Positions 8,844 to 18,420 of a stretch of 64,000 nucleotides of DNA are shown here, in pieces. Numbering within the stretch: the stretch's first letter is position 1; each line of letters begins with the position of its first letter. The translations under genes and the position numbers were made by a program. The notes under the pieces were generated by a model. The model saw nothing but the letters and a program-made list of their open reading frames with translations, was not told where the DNA came from and did no database searches. This DNA comes from Desulfosarcinaceae bacterium. Its GTDB lineage: Bacteria; Desulfobacterota; Desulfobacteria; Desulfobacterales; Desulfosarcinaceae. The stretch lies in assembly GCA_030066015.1 (NCBI GenBank), contig JASJCL010000008.1, positions 1 to 64,000 on the forward strand, read 5' to 3'.

Positions 8844-9560
8844 ATGCCGTTGACAGGTATGGTGATGGCGCCACGTTCCAAAGCCCAGAGTTTCCGGCAG
8901 CATCCCTTTGCCGATCTGGATCGGATCCTCTCCAAAAAAGCGATTCGCTTGGCGGAGAGCAGAGCGTGGATCCAACAGATCCAACGCCCCCCCGAACCGC
9001 TCTCTGCTGCTGAAGAGCACCAGCTGTTCAAAAGGGCTATGACGGGTGTGCGCCCCCTGCGGGCCAACCGCCACACGGATACGCCCGCCGCCCCTGAATG
9101 TTCTCAAGTGGCCGACAATACCGAGCCGGATGGTCTTCGGCAACTTCGGGAGCTGGTCGAAGAGGGCAAGGGGTTTACCTTGGCGCACACCGCTGAATAC
9201 ATGGCCGGACCTGGTGCTGGAAGCACCAATCCCCTCATTGAAGCACTTCATCAGGGGCGCTTCACGATTCAAGACCACATCGACCTTCACGGCATGGGCG
9301 TACCGGAGGCTGAAACGGCCTTTAATCACTTTTTCAAGCGGGCTATCGCAACCGGTCTGCGGGGGGTGCTCGTTGTCCACGGACGTGGTCTGCGCTCAAC
9401 CGCGGCACCGGTACTGAAGCGGTGCGTCAAAAAGTGGCTGACCCGCGGACGTTGGCGTCGCTGGGTGGTCGCCTTTGCCAGCGCACAGGCCGTTGACGGC
9501 GGTACTGGTGCAACATACGTCCTATTGCGAAACACGCCGCAAAGGAGACGGCGGTCTTAA
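8844..9560 (+). CDS. Smr-domain protein (MutS2/Smr-type nuclease-like)
   Basis: The 238-aa protein ends in a Smr domain (about 145-232). Its IDLHG motif (DLHGM) and the glycine-rich VVHGRGLRS stretch are both present. Smr domains bind and often nick DNA or RNA. The N-terminal 140 residues are polar and charged with no clear domain, as in DUF-type stand-alone Smr proteins (YdaL-like). The start could also be an in-frame ATG at 8859 or 8868. The last 4 nt overlap the end of convergent azlD. Confidence 0.88.
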   Translation: MPLTGMVMAPRSKAQSFRQHPFADLDRILSKKAIRLAESRAWIQQIQRPPEPLSAAEEHQLFKRAMTGVRPLRANRHTDTPAAPECSQVADNTEPDGLRQLRELVEEGKGFTLAHTAEYMAGPGAGSTNPLIEALHQGRFTIQDHIDLHGMGVPEAETAFNHFFKRAIATGLRGVLVVHGRGLRSTAAPVLKRCVKKWLTRGRWRRWVVAFASAQAVDGGTGATYVLLRNTPQRRRRS

Positions 9561-9886
9561 AGCAGTTTCTGGGCGCCCCAGAAAAGGAGCATGCCCACGA
9601 CGACGGTGCCGCCGAGAGAGCGGGTCTTGATCGCGAAGAGCAGGGTCGGGACGGCTACCCACAACTCCGGTTCAACCATAGAGAAGGTACGCTGATCACC
9701 GCGAAGGACCAACTCGGGCAGCAACAGCGCACTGAGGATGGCGGCAGGAATCAGGTCCAACCAATCTACCAGCCATTGGGGCAATTGTCGCCGAGAGAGA
9801 AAAAAAACAGGAGCCCAGCGGGGTATGTAGGTGACGGCACCCATGGCAAGGAGCAACAGAAGATAGTCGGGAAGGCTCACGGTCAT
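9557..9886 (-). CDS. azlD: Branched-chain amino acid export subunit AzlD
   Basis: A 109-aa hydrophobic protein with about four membrane segments and the TYIPRWAP motif typical of AzlD (small subunit of LIV-E family exporters). It pairs with AzlC, encoded directly upstream with a 4-nt overlap, to export branched-chain amino acids or analogues from the cytoplasm. Its length is normal for the family. It is convergent with the Smr gene. Confidence 0.92.
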   Translation of the reverse strand: MTVSLPDYLLLLLAMGAVTYIPRWAPVFFLSRRQLPQWLVDWLDLIPAAILSALLLPELVLRGDQRTFSMVEPELWVAVPTLLFAIKTRSLGGTVVVGMLLFWGAQKLL

Positions 9887-10647
9887 CTTTTTTCTCCACC
9901 GGTAGAAGGACCGAATGCTGGGTTATTCAACCAGCGCCGCTTGGCGACCACACCGATGGTGGCGGCCATAACGGCGGCGGCAATGATGTAGCCGTTGCCC
10001 GGCCATATCACTGCCAGAATAACGGCAAGCCCCCCCGCAAGGATGGCGGTGAGGACATACACCGCACCACTTAACTGATACACCAGCAGGCAGATGAACA
10101 TGGCGATCAGGGCGTAATCGATGCCGAATGCCTTGGCAGGGATAAACTGTCCTCCGATACCGCCGAGGATGGTGCTGGCAAGCCAAACCAAGTTCGCCGT
10201 CTGATTCAGAACGATGGCGCGCTCCAGGTCCCAATCGCCCGATTTCAGGCGGGACCAGTTGATGGCAAAGCTTTCATCAGTGATCCCGTAGGCGAACAGC
10301 GACAGTTTGCCGCGGCGATGGCCCTTGAAGTAGGTCGCCAATGCCGAGCTCATGAGGAGATGACGGAGGTTCACCGTAAAGGTCGTCATCACGATCGTCA
10401 CCAGGGAGGCCCCCGAAGACAACATGGCCACCGCGATGAATTGAGAGCTGCCGGCGAAAACCAACAATGACATCAGGCCAATTTCAAACGGTGCCAATCC
10501 CGCCTTTTGCGCCAGGACGCCAAATGCCAGGCCGATGGGCAGGTACCCCAGGCAGATGGGCCAGGCAGCCTCGACCCCCTGGCGGAGGAACCCAGTTGAT
10601 ATGGATGGCTCGGCTTGTTGTCTTCTTGATCGAGACTGTAGCGCCAC
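9883..10647 (-). CDS. azlC: Branched-chain amino acid export subunit AzlC
   Basis: The large subunit of the AzlCD exporter. The preferred start is GTG at 10647 because AAGGAG lies 11 nt upstream; the frame is open further to 10737 but that extension has no AzlC-like sequence. The resulting 254-aa protein has the family hallmarks (GYLPIGLAFG, FAGSSQF, NLRHLLMS, YGITDESFA) and several membrane segments. Its stop overlaps the azlD start, consistent with a two-gene operon. Confidence 0.9.
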   Translation of the reverse strand: MALQSRSRRQQAEPSISTGFLRQGVEAAWPICLGYLPIGLAFGVLAQKAGLAPFEIGLMSLLVFAGSSQFIAVAMLSSGASLVTIVMTTFTVNLRHLLMSSALATYFKGHRRGKLSLFAYGITDESFAINWSRLKSGDWDLERAIVLNQTANLVWLASTILGGIGGQFIPAKAFGIDYALIAMFICLLVYQLSGAVYVLTAILAGGLAVILAVIWPGNGYIIAAAVMAATIGVVAKRRWLNNPAFGPSTGGEKR

Positions 10648-10791
10648 GGGTTTGCTTACTCCTTCGGAATGTCGCCAGAGAGATTGGGACGACCCGGTAA
10701 AAATGGGTATATAAGCGCGACCGCGACGCAATTGCAAGCGGATTGGGGTTGTTAGAAAATGGCTAAATCTCCTGGATATGGAAAATTAACC

Positions 10792-10820
10792 TTGACAATC
10801 GACCGCCCCATCTATATTTT
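10792..10820 (+). promoter_or_regulatory. Sigma-70-type promoter of the elongation factor G gene
   Basis: A perfect -35 TTGACA at 10792-10797 is followed after 17 bp by TATTTT (10815-10820); TATATT two bases upstream is an alternative -10. The predicted transcript starts near 10827 and runs into a leader terminator before the coding region. Confidence 0.75.
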
Positions 10821-10847
10821 CCGCACGCTTTGGACCAGCGCAAGTGG

Positions 10848-10891
10848 AAGATCCCCATTCGGCGGTAGCCCGCGTGAGGGATCTTTTTTTT
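10848..10891 (+). terminator. Intrinsic terminator in the leader of the EF-G gene (candidate attenuator)
   Basis: AAGATCCC (10848-10855) pairs with GGGATCTT (10878-10885) around an inner GCGG/CCGC hairpin, and a run of eight T follows. It lies between the promoter and the start codon at 10947, with no gene upstream on the same strand. Transcripts would end at about 65 nt unless read-through occurs. It could be an attenuator or the end of a short RNA; no known riboswitch consensus was recognised. Confidence 0.7.
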
Positions 10892-10946
10892 GGCCGGGGT
10901 GGTACCTAGATCGCCCAGAATCTCACTCTCCACAGGGATTACAACC

Positions 10947-13034
10947 ATGAAGTATCAGATTGAAAAGGTCAGGAACATCGGCATCAGTGCCCATATCGAT
11001 TCGGGTAAAACCACTTTGACAGAGCGGATCCTCTTTTACACCGACCGCATTCATGCCATTCACGACGTCAAGGGGAAGGATGGCGTCGGGGCCACCATGG
11101 ATTCCATGGAACTGGAGAAGGAGCGCGGCATCACCATTGCCTCGGCAGCCACTTATTGCGAATGGGGGGGGCATGAGATCAACATCATCGACACCCCCGG
11201 CCACGTTGATTTCACCATCGAAGTGGAACGCTCCCTGCGGGTGCTTGACGGCGCCATTCTCGTGCTCTGTTCGGTGGGTGGGGTTCAGTCTCAATCCATC
11301 ACCGTTGACCAACAGATGAAGCGCTACAAGGTTCCCTGTGTGGCCTTCATCAACAAGTGCGACCGCAGTGGCGCCAATCCAGATCGAGTTATTGCGCAGC
11401 TCAACGAGAAGCTTGGGCACAGCGCCGTGGCCATGCAGCTGCCCATCGGCCTCGAGGCTGCCTTTGAGGGCGTGATCGACCTCGTCACCATGCAGGCTAT
11501 CTACTTCGATGGCGACAACGGCGAGAATGTCCGCTGCGAACCGATACCGGCAGAACTGCAAGCTCTGGCGGACGAAAAGCGCGAAGCCCTGATCGACACC
11601 GCCACCCTCTTCTCCGATGAGTTGATGGAGGCGGTACTTGAGGAGCAGGAGATCTCCTCCGACATGCTGCTCGCCGCACTGCGCCAGGGTACCCTCACCC
11701 GACAGATTACGCCCGTATTTATCGGGTCGGCGTATAAAAACAAGGGTGTCCAGCCCCTCCTGGATGCGGTCAATGCCCTGCTGCCCTGCCCCACAGACGT
11801 GGAGAACGTCGCCCTTGATCTGGACAAAGCGGAAGCCCCCGTCACCTTGTCCTCCAAAGCCGAGGACCCCATCGTGGCCCTGGCCTTCAAACTGGAGGAT
11901 GGTCAGTACGGGCAGCTCACCTATATCCGCGTCTACCAGGGCGTCCTTAAGCGCGGCGATACCTTGCTCAATGTGCGCACTGGCAAGAAGGTCAAGATCG
12001 GTCGCCTGGTCCGCATGCACGCCAATCAGATGGAGGAAATCGATGCGATCCAGACCGGTTTCATCGGTGCCCTCTTCGGTGTGGATTGCGCCTCAGGGGA
12101 TACGTTCACAGATCCCAACCTCAACCTCGCCATGACGTCCATGTTCGTCCCCGAGCCGGTGATCTCCCTGGCCATCATGCCCCAAGACAACAAGGCGGAG
12201 ATCAACATGGCAAAGGCACTCAACCGGTTTACCAAGGAGGATCCCACCTTCCGAACGTACGTGAGCGACGAGACTGGCGACACCATCATCTCTGGAATGG
12301 GGGAGCTCCACCTCGAAGTTTACCTGGAGCGCATGCGGCGCGAATATAAGGCGGAGGTCTCCACCGGCATGCCGCGGGTGGCCTACCGGGAGACCATCAC
12401 AAGGCGGGCCGAGTTCAATTATACGCATAAAAAACAGACCGGTGGCTCCGGACAATATGGCCGTGTGGCCGGCTTCATGGAGCCTGTGGCCGATGAGGAG
12501 TTCGTCTTCATCAACAAGATCACCGGCGGTGCCATTCCGACCCAATATATCCCCGCCTGCGAAAAAGGGTTCCGTGCCTGCATGGCAAAGGGCCCCAAAA
12601 TGGAGTTCCCGGTGACCGGCATCCAGGTCGAGATCAACGACGGTGCCGCCCACAGCGTGGACTCCTCCGAGATGGCCTTTCAGGCCGCCGCCCGGGGCGC
12701 CTTTCGGGAGGCCTATCACAAGGCCAGACCCGTTATCCACGAGCCCATCATGAAAGTTGTTGTGGAGACCCCCACCGAATTCCAGGGTGCCGTCATGGGT
12801 TCCCTCAATCAACGCCGCGGAATGATCGTTGGCACCCAGGACGAGGGGGTGATGTGCGCAGTTGAGGCGCAGGTGCCATTGGCAGAGATGTTCGGCTACT
12901 CAACGGTTCTGCGATCCTTGACCCAAGGGAAGGCGCAGTTCACCATGGAGTTCAACACCTATCGCCAAGTACCCCAATCGGTCGCCGAAGAGCTGGTAAA
13001 AAAAGCACAGGAAGAGAAGAAGAGCGTTGCCTAG
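10947..13034 (+). CDS. fusA: Elongation factor G, spdEFG1 type
   Basis: A 695-aa translational GTPase with EF-G layout: G domain with AHIDSGKT (P-loop, residues 15-22), RGITI, DTPGH and NKCD, then domains II-V. The text around residues 37-57 (VKGKDGVGA followed by [13 protein letters not shown]) and [16 protein letters not shown] resembles mitochondrial EF-G1 and the spdEFG1 subfamily of spirochaetes, planctomycetes and deltaproteobacteria rather than canonical EF-G. It should catalyse ribosomal translocation; in such genomes a partner spdEFG2 usually handles recycling. The start at 10947 is chosen over the open upstream frame because homology begins there. No str-operon neighbours (rpsL, rpsG, tuf) are present. 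Confidence 0.93.
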   Translation: MKYQIEKVRNIGISAHIDSGKTTLTERILFYTDRIHAIHDVKGKDGVGATMDSMELEKERGITIASAATYCEWGGHEINIIDTPGHVDFTIEVERSLRVLDGAILVLCSVGGVQSQSITVDQQMKRYKVPCVAFINKCDRSGANPDRVIAQLNEKLGHSAVAMQLPIGLEAAFEGVIDLVTMQAIYFDGDNGENVRCEPIPAELQALADEKREALIDTATLFSDELMEAVLEEQEISSDMLLAALRQGTLTRQITPVFIGSAYKNKGVQPLLDAVNALLPCPTDVENVALDLDKAEAPVTLSSKAEDPIVALAFKLEDGQYGQLTYIRVYQGVLKRGDTLLNVRTGKKVKIGRLVRMHANQMEEIDAIQTGFIGALFGVDCASGDTFTDPNLNLAMTSMFVPEPVISLAIMPQDNKAEINMAKALNRFTKEDPTFRTYVSDETGDTIISGMGELHLEVYLERMRREYKAEVSTGMPRVAYRETITRRAEFNYTHKKQTGGSGQYGRVAGFMEPVADEEFVFINKITGGAIPTQYIPACEKGFRACMAKGPKMEFPVTGIQVEINDGAAHSVDSSEMAFQAAARGAFREAYHKARPVIHEPIMKVVVETPTEFQGAVMGSLNQRRGMIVGTQDEGVMCAVEAQVPLAEMFGYSTVLRSLTQGKAQFTMEFNTYRQVPQSVAEELVKKAQEEKKSVA

Positions 13035-13229
13035 ACGGGCGCTCTGTGGCACCACCCGAAGACCCGAGCGCTGCTGGCGCACACGGATGGATGAGGAATC
13101 AAATTGCGGCCGAAAATGGATGTGTCGCCACGCGGCGATTCTCTGGCGCCCCTTTCACGGGTCCGTCGGAAACCGCGATCTCCAGCATGGGTGGCGACCG
13201 TGATTGAATTGAAAGAGAGGAGTGTGGCC

Positions 13230-13937
13230 ATGTTGAAGCAAGACTTGACGGTTCGTAACCCCCTGCGGTTGATCGGCGATGGCAGCGAGGAGCTCCTGCA
13301 GGCCGGCAGCTTCGGCGCGGTTTTGGCCCGCGCTGGTGTCGGCAAGACGGCCTTGACGGTTCAGATCGCCCTCAACTCCCTCCTGCGGGAATCCAATGTG
13401 CTCCACATCAGCCTCAATGATCCGGTCAACAAGGTCACGCTGTGGTACAAGGAGGTGTTTCGGCATCTGGCCGAACAATACAATGTGGGTCAGGTGAAAC
13501 AGCTTTGGGACAATCTCCTGCCCCATCGTCTGATCATGACCTTCGCCGCTTCGGGTTTCAGCGTGGCCACCTTGGAGGAGCGCATTGAGGACCTCAGCGC
13601 CCAAGAGATCTTCACGCCCCAAATGGTCATCATCGACGGGCTACCCTTTGACGACGGCACCCACACCAACTTGGCAGAGCTCAAGTCCCTGGCCCAAAAA
13701 CGCCATCTGCATATCTGGTTCACGGTGACCACCCATCGCCACGAGACCCCCGGCGCCGATGGGTTGCCGCCGCAGTTGGCGGGACTCGACGAGAAGTTCG
13801 ACATCATCCTGCAGTTGCAGCCAGAGGGAAGCCAAATCCACATCAACGCCCTCAAACACGCCGGCATGGAGGCGCCGCCCAAATCGCTTCTGCTGGATCC
13901 TTCAACGCTGCTTATCAAGAAGGAGAGCGACAACTGA
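13230..13937 (+). CDS. RecA/KaiC-like P-loop ATPase of unknown role
   Basis: A 235-aa cytoplasmic protein. ATG at 13230 is preferred since GAGAGGAG sits just upstream; the frame extends to 13104 without homology-like sequence. A Walker-A-like ARAGVGKTAL is near residues 33-42 (the first glycine is alanine) and a Walker B MVIIDGLPFD near residues 131-140. The layout (nucleotide loop, LHISLND strand, late FTVTTHRH sensor-like strand) is that of RecA/KaiC/DnaB-fold ATPases. It follows the EF-G gene by 195 nt and could share its transcript. No specific function can be assigned. Confidence 0.75.
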   Translation: MLKQDLTVRNPLRLIGDGSEELLQAGSFGAVLARAGVGKTALTVQIALNSLLRESNVLHISLNDPVNKVTLWYKEVFRHLAEQYNVGQVKQLWDNLLPHRLIMTFAASGFSVATLEERIEDLSAQEIFTPQMVIIDGLPFDDGTHTNLAELKSLAQKRHLHIWFTVTTHRHETPGADGLPPQLAGLDEKFDIILQLQPEGSQIHINALKHAGMEAPPKSLLLDPSTLLIKKESDN

Positions 13938-14296
13938 ATTTCTCCCCAGTCATCATCACTCCGGGCGATGACATTCAACCGAAGCGCAGGCTCTGCTCGC
14001 TGAAAAACGGGGTTTGCGGTTTAGATCTAACCAGCGCCTAAAACAAGATGACGCCCTCCGGTGAAGCAATACGGCAGACGAAGACGTCCGTCGGCAACCA
14101 CCGAATCCTTCTGCACCTTTTCCCAAGAGGTGGCGGCCTCTCAATTGACGCAGTCGGGACGATGCGCCAACTCTCAAACAGTTACCCCCATTACAGCAAC
14201 TCGCCGCCTTTGCGCCCCTGTGTCAATGCACCTGCCCGATCTGGAGGAGGTGGACCGTCCCAAAGCAGTGAAAGTTCTTGCGCAGGCTGGCCGCCG
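13938..14296. other. Intergenic stretch with no supported gene
   Basis: About 360 nt between convergent genes. Short frames exist (for instance one ending near 14321) but have no ribosome site, no recognisable domain and atypical composition. I see no tRNA, clear terminator or repeat. Confidence 0.5.
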
Positions 14297-15565
14297 TTAT
14301 TCGGAATCTCGTCCGTGCTGAGATGCAGAGCGATTCGATCTGAACTCAATGGCGCTTAATCGCTGGAGGATGGGGGGATGACTATAGTGGAGAAAGACAA
14401 ACAGGGGGTGCGGTGTCAGATTGGAGAGATTCTGCACCGATAGCTTTTTTAGGGCTGTTGCCAAAGCCGCTGCATCGAGACTGCGGGCAGCGAACTGATC
14501 GGCGGCATATTCGTGCTCCCGGGAGAGGTGGTTTCCGAAAAGACTGAGCAGCGTGTCCAAAGGGGTGAAGAGCAAGCTGAAAAAAACCAGGCCGGCATGG
14601 ACCGATGGGATGGTCACGAGAAAGGCCTCGAAGAGCCCTTGTTGGGATATGAAGAGGGAGAGAATAAAGAACATGAGCCCCATTTGAAGGATTCCGATGG
14701 CCGTCATCTTGTGTATGTGATGCAGTTTGTAGTGCCCCATTTCATGGGCGAGGATGGCCAGCAGTTCATCGGTATCGTAGGATTCCACCAGCGTGTCGAA
14801 GAGGACGATGCGCTTGCTTTTCCCGAAGCCCGTGAAAAAGGCGTTGGCCTTGGCGGATCGCTTTGAACCGTCCATCACCATAACGTTGGCCAAGGGGTAG
14901 CCGATCCGTTGGGCGTATGCGAAGATGGCGGTCTTGAGATCTCCCTCCGGAAGCGGATCGAAACGGTTGAACAGGGGCATGATCAATGTTGGGGAGAGGA
15001 ACTGGACCCCCAGTGTAAACAAGGTCACCACCACCCAGCACATCCACCAAGCGTGAGCCCCCGCCTGGGCGAAGAACCACAGGATGGCCCCTAGGACGGG
15101 GGTTCCCAACAACAGAATCAGCACAAGCCCTTTGAAGCGATCTTTGACAAAGGTGGCCACACTGGTACGATTGAACCCGAATCGGGCCTCGATGCCGAAG
15201 GTCCGATAGGCGTCGAAGGGCAGGTCAATGAGGCCCTTAGCCAGCAGAAGCCCGCCGATGAAAACAAGACCGCTGACCACCGCGCCCCACTGCTGTCCGC
15301 GCACCCAATTGTCCCAAAGGGCAATGCCACCACTGAACCAGACGATAAAAAGCGTCAACAGCCCCACTACGGCGACAAAACCGCTGAAACGGGTGTTGAC
15401 CCTGAGATAGGCCTGAGATCGGCGATAGCGGTCCGGATCGGTGAAGCCGGTAAACGCCGCCGGTAGATTGGGATTCGCTGATTTCAGATTCAGGTGATCC
15501 GCCACAAGCCGCACCAAGGTGTCGCCGCAGAGGGCGATAACCAAAAACAGGGCGTAGGCATTCAT
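14297..15565 (-). CDS. M48-family membrane zinc metalloprotease (Ste24/CAAX protease 1-like)
   Basis: The 422-aa protein has an N-terminal multi-pass membrane region (M48_N type, about 1-200) and a peptidase domain with the zinc motif HEMGH (near residue 275) followed by the third ligand region around EHEYAAD near residue 350. This is the Ste24 layout rather than the shorter HtpX. The catalytic Glu is in the HExxH motif. Bacterial homologues are inner-membrane quality-control proteases. The final SHPPILQRL motif is typical of the family. It is followed by no obvious terminator. Confidence 0.92.
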   Translation of the reverse strand: MNAYALFLVIALCGDTLVRLVADHLNLKSANPNLPAAFTGFTDPDRYRRSQAYLRVNTRFSGFVAVVGLLTLFIVWFSGGIALWDNWVRGQQWGAVVSGLVFIGGLLLAKGLIDLPFDAYRTFGIEARFGFNRTSVATFVKDRFKGLVLILLLGTPVLGAILWFFAQAGAHAWWMCWVVVTLFTLGVQFLSPTLIMPLFNRFDPLPEGDLKTAIFAYAQRIGYPLANVMVMDGSKRSAKANAFFTGFGKSKRIVLFDTLVESYDTDELLAILAHEMGHYKLHHIHKMTAIGILQMGLMFFILSLFISQQGLFEAFLVTIPSVHAGLVFFSLLFTPLDTLLSLFGNHLSREHEYAADQFAARSLDAAALATALKKLSVQNLSNLTPHPLFVFLHYSHPPILQRLSAIEFRSNRSASQHGRDSE

Positions 15566-15673
15566 GACGCGATGACGATCCTAAGCAGGTTTGGGATTCG
15601 TAAGGGTACCATGATCGTTGACGATCCAACAGGCAGGCCAGATTGTCGCGCGACCATATACCACAGGTGGTCT

Positions 15674-17833
15674 TCAGGGCAAGTCCAGACGGGCCACAAA
15701 TTGCCAAACAGCCTCGTAGACTTGCTGGGCCCCTTCACCCAGAAGGATCCCATGGCGGTCGAAGTTGAACATCAGCAGCTGCTTGTCAGCCGATCCCAGT
15801 CGTTCGAAGATCATCTCGGCGCCTTTGGGATTGACCACCGGATCTCCATTGGCCTGCGCAACAAGGGCCGGTTTCTGAATCTCACCGAGGCGTGGTTCGA
15901 GATCGGCCATGAGCCGCTCGAGCTCATGCACACCGGAGATGGGATTGAGGTGGTAATTGATGTGGGGATTTTCGGGGTGGTTTTCAACGAACTCTTTTTT
16001 GGCCTCGTTCAGGCGCACTTTCTCCATGAACCAGTTCCAGGCATCCACTGCAGGGACGAACCGAGAGGATAAATCCTGGAGACGAAGTGGGGCCGAGATG
16101 GCAAAGATCCCCGCCAACTCCTCGACACGATGCCCCAGATCCAGGGCCAATCCTGCGCCAGTTGAGAAGCCGCCAGCCACCACATTCCGACATAGATTGC
16201 GCATCAGGGCGTATCCCCTGTCCATATCCTCGATCCACTCCGGATAGGAGCGGCCGGCCAGATCGGTGGGGTCGGTGCCGTGCCCGCGCAGCCGCGGCAC
16301 GTACACCCAGAGCCCTTTGCCACAGAGATAGGTGGCCAGCTCGGCCACCTCCATGGGGGCGGCCATATAGCCGTGGGAGAGGACGACCCCCAGCCGTCGC
16401 GAGCGGCCTTTCAGCAACAAGGGACGCCCCACCTCCATGGGTTTGGCCATCTCGGGCTGGGCCCAGCGGTCGTAGTCCTTCTCAAACAGTCTAAGATCGT
16501 AGTGGAGGAGATGACGCACCACCCGACGACGCAGCCACCAGCTGGGCTGCCAAGAGAGGCGGCGAAGGCGGCGCAGAAAATCCTTGAGGGGTTCCACCTC
16601 ATTGGCGATGACGGCGATGGGGTTGTCGATACGGACCCGGTCAAAGTCGAGGGCAGATCCGAAACGCTTGCGTTCGATATGCAGCACCTCGTTGTCGGGC
16701 ACCACAACGCCGCTCTCAACCGCCAGTCGCAGAAACTCCTCATACTTGCCATACCGATCGTCGGTGAGCAGGTGCACCTGATCTGTGCGCAAAGAGTGGT
16801 GAAGATGACTCCTGAGCCGCCGACGTTTGCGACTGGCCGCCAGAAAAACGCGCCGCTTGAGGTTGGCGCTGTCCGCCCGTGCGGTCGGGTTCATCTTGAG
16901 GGCGGTGGCGAAGAGATGATCGTGGTTGACGGTGGTGAGCGCATAGATGGCCGCCATATAGCGTTGCATCAGCTTGAGGGCCTCCTTGCGCATCCGTCCC
17001 ATTGAGGGCAGCGGGTCGTCGAAATTCAGCGCCCGGGTCGTGGTGACGTCCCGTCGGATGGGACGGCAATCGATGCAGGGCGCCACCGCAATGGGCCGCC
17101 CAAAGCGGATGTCGATGTCTACGCCTGAAAGGAGCATGGAGCCTTCGATCATCAGCTCCTCGTTCATCCGCTCGGGCACCTTCCCCATCATCCAGGTCGC
17201 CAGTTTGTTGAGGGTATTCTCCTTGGCGCGGATGGGATAATACGTAATGTTGACCGGCACCAGGCTGGTGCCTTCCTGAGAGACCGTGTCGAGCGCCCCC
17301 AACTCGAACAGCCCTGCCAACCTTTCGGCCTCCTGCGGTGCGGTTTTGACCAGATGTCGCAGGCGCTGGCGGTAGAACTCAGTCCGCATCGCCAAGATAG
17401 CCGCACCGGTATGGGGCGGTCGTTTGCCGCCGGCATAGGAGATCATGAAGCGTCCTTTTTCAATGATCTTCTTGCTCTTCACCATGCGGCCTTCGGGAAA
17501 AATGATCCAATCGGCCTCCCCTGTGAGGAGGGTTTTGACCATCAAGCGGTCTCGATCCGGATTGCGGGTGGAGACGGATCCCACCGTGTCCAGAAACTCA
17601 CCCAGCGCACCGACGAAAAGATCTGCGGCGGCGAGAGACCAGACCGGCTTCTGAATTTGGCGATTGATGTGGTAGGGCAGCAGTAGGGTTTCAATGCGGG
17701 TGAAATGGTTGATGACGAAGATGCGCGGGCCGTCAGAGAGGTTCTCCAGCCCGTGCAGGCGCACCCTGGCTCGAGACAGATTTGAGAGCATCTTGATGGC
17801 GAAACCCGTGGTACGATAGGCCAGATGATTCAT
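15674..17833 (-). CDS. PlsC-type acyltransferase fused to an alpha/beta hydrolase
   Basis: The 719-aa protein begins with a glycerolipid acyltransferase domain (about 25-290) carrying an HX4E motif (NHFTRIE, His43) and FPEGR (112-116). The C-terminal part (about 470-719) is an alpha/beta hydrolase with GFSTG (nucleophile Ser557), an acid candidate in NGDPVVNP and a His in FDRHGILLG. A middle segment of about 180 residues has no clear match. The usual HX4D acid is Glu here. It may remodel phospholipids or handle acyl groups at the membrane. Linking transfer and hydrolysis in one chain is unusual and the substrate is unknown. It lies 109 nt upstream of the M48 gene on the same strand. Confidence 0.88.
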   Translation of the reverse strand: MNHLAYRTTGFAIKMLSNLSRARVRLHGLENLSDGPRIFVINHFTRIETLLLPYHINRQIQKPVWSLAAADLFVGALGEFLDTVGSVSTRNPDRDRLMVKTLLTGEADWIIFPEGRMVKSKKIIEKGRFMISYAGGKRPPHTGAAILAMRTEFYRQRLRHLVKTAPQEAERLAGLFELGALDTVSQEGTSLVPVNITYYPIRAKENTLNKLATWMMGKVPERMNEELMIEGSMLLSGVDIDIRFGRPIAVAPCIDCRPIRRDVTTTRALNFDDPLPSMGRMRKEALKLMQRYMAAIYALTTVNHDHLFATALKMNPTARADSANLKRRVFLAASRKRRRLRSHLHHSLRTDQVHLLTDDRYGKYEEFLRLAVESGVVVPDNEVLHIERKRFGSALDFDRVRIDNPIAVIANEVEPLKDFLRRLRRLSWQPSWWLRRRVVRHLLHYDLRLFEKDYDRWAQPEMAKPMEVGRPLLLKGRSRRLGVVLSHGYMAAPMEVAELATYLCGKGLWVYVPRLRGHGTDPTDLAGRSYPEWIEDMDRGYALMRNLCRNVVAGGFSTGAGLALDLGHRVEELAGIFAISAPLRLQDLSSRFVPAVDAWNWFMEKVRLNEAKKEFVENHPENPHINYHLNPISGVHELERLMADLEPRLGEIQKPALVAQANGDPVVNPKGAEMIFERLGSADKQLLMFNFDRHGILLGEGAQQVYEAVWQFVARLDLP

Positions 17834-17918
17834 CGGTTTCCGGTAACTCTCGAAGCTAACGTCACATCATCGCTGGGCGGCTGATCCCGACGGGAAGTGG
17901 AACCAGCGCCGCTTATCG

Positions 17919-17947
17919 TTGACAGGGCGACCGGCAGTCTCTAAAAT
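17919..17947 (+). promoter_or_regulatory. Sigma-70 promoter of the NIL-ferredoxin/mnmA/mtaB operon
   Basis: TTGACA (17919-17924), a 17-bp spacer and TAAAAT (17942-17947). It lies about 45 nt before the first start codon and faces the operon. Confidence 0.75.
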
Positions 17948-17991
17948 ACAGGGCTCTGAACTAAAAATAAAGGTTTTTCCGGAGGGTTAGC

Positions 17992-18420
17992 GTGTACTCC
18001 AAAATTCTTATTCTACGATTCCCCAAGACCGAAGTGCAAAAGCCCATCGTCTGTCACCTGGCGCGCGACTTCGATCTCATGTTCAATATCCTCAATGCCA
18101 CCATCCTGCCCCGCAAAGAGGGCATAATGGTACTGGAGCTGTCCGGTGCCAAAAAAGACTTCAAGGCCGGTGTTCGCTATTTGAAAAGCCAGGGCGTGGC
18201 CGTCCAGAACGCTTCTCAGGAGGTGGAGCGCGACGAAGCGGTCTGTACTCACTGCGGCGCCTGTACGGCCGTGTGTCCAACCGGCGCACTGGCGGTCCAG
18301 CGGCCGGAGATGGCGGTTGACTTCAACCAGCAGCGTTGCAGCGTGTGCGAACTTTGCGTGACCGCTTGCCCGCCGCGGGCCATCAAGATCAAACCGATCC
18401 GCCAGATCTTTTTTGAATGA
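17992..18420 (+). CDS. NIL-domain ferredoxin (two [4Fe-4S] clusters)
   Basis: A 142-aa protein starting at GTG with GGAGG 7 nt upstream. Residues about 1-77 form a NIL domain (small ligand-binding fold also found on MetN); residues about 80-138 hold two cluster motifs, CTHCGACTAVCP and CSVCELCVTACP, of the bacterial-ferredoxin type. The gene overlaps mnmA by 4 nt (ATGA), so the products are made together. NIL-ferredoxins are linked in anaerobes to sulfur transfer into small molecules; here the pairing with a tRNA thiolase suggests electron or sulfur delivery for 2-thiouridine formation, which is inference. Confidence 0.92.
   Translation: MYSKILILRFPKTEVQKPIVCHLARDFDLMFNILNATILPRKEGIMVLELSGAKKDFKAGVRYLKSQGVAVQNASQEVERDEAVCTHCGACTAVCPTGALAVQRPEMAVDFNQQRCSVCELCVTACPPRAIKIKPIRQIFFE

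Noticed and set aside
10923-12812. Long minus-strand frames opposite the EF-G gene
   Set aside because: They run antisense to an unmistakable EF-G and have no domain of their own; codon bias of the real gene opens the opposite frame.
14061-14321. Small plus-strand frame of 86 aa in the gap before the M48 gene
   Set aside because: Its end looks slightly protein-like but it has no ribosome site, no family and overlaps the end of the M48 gene.
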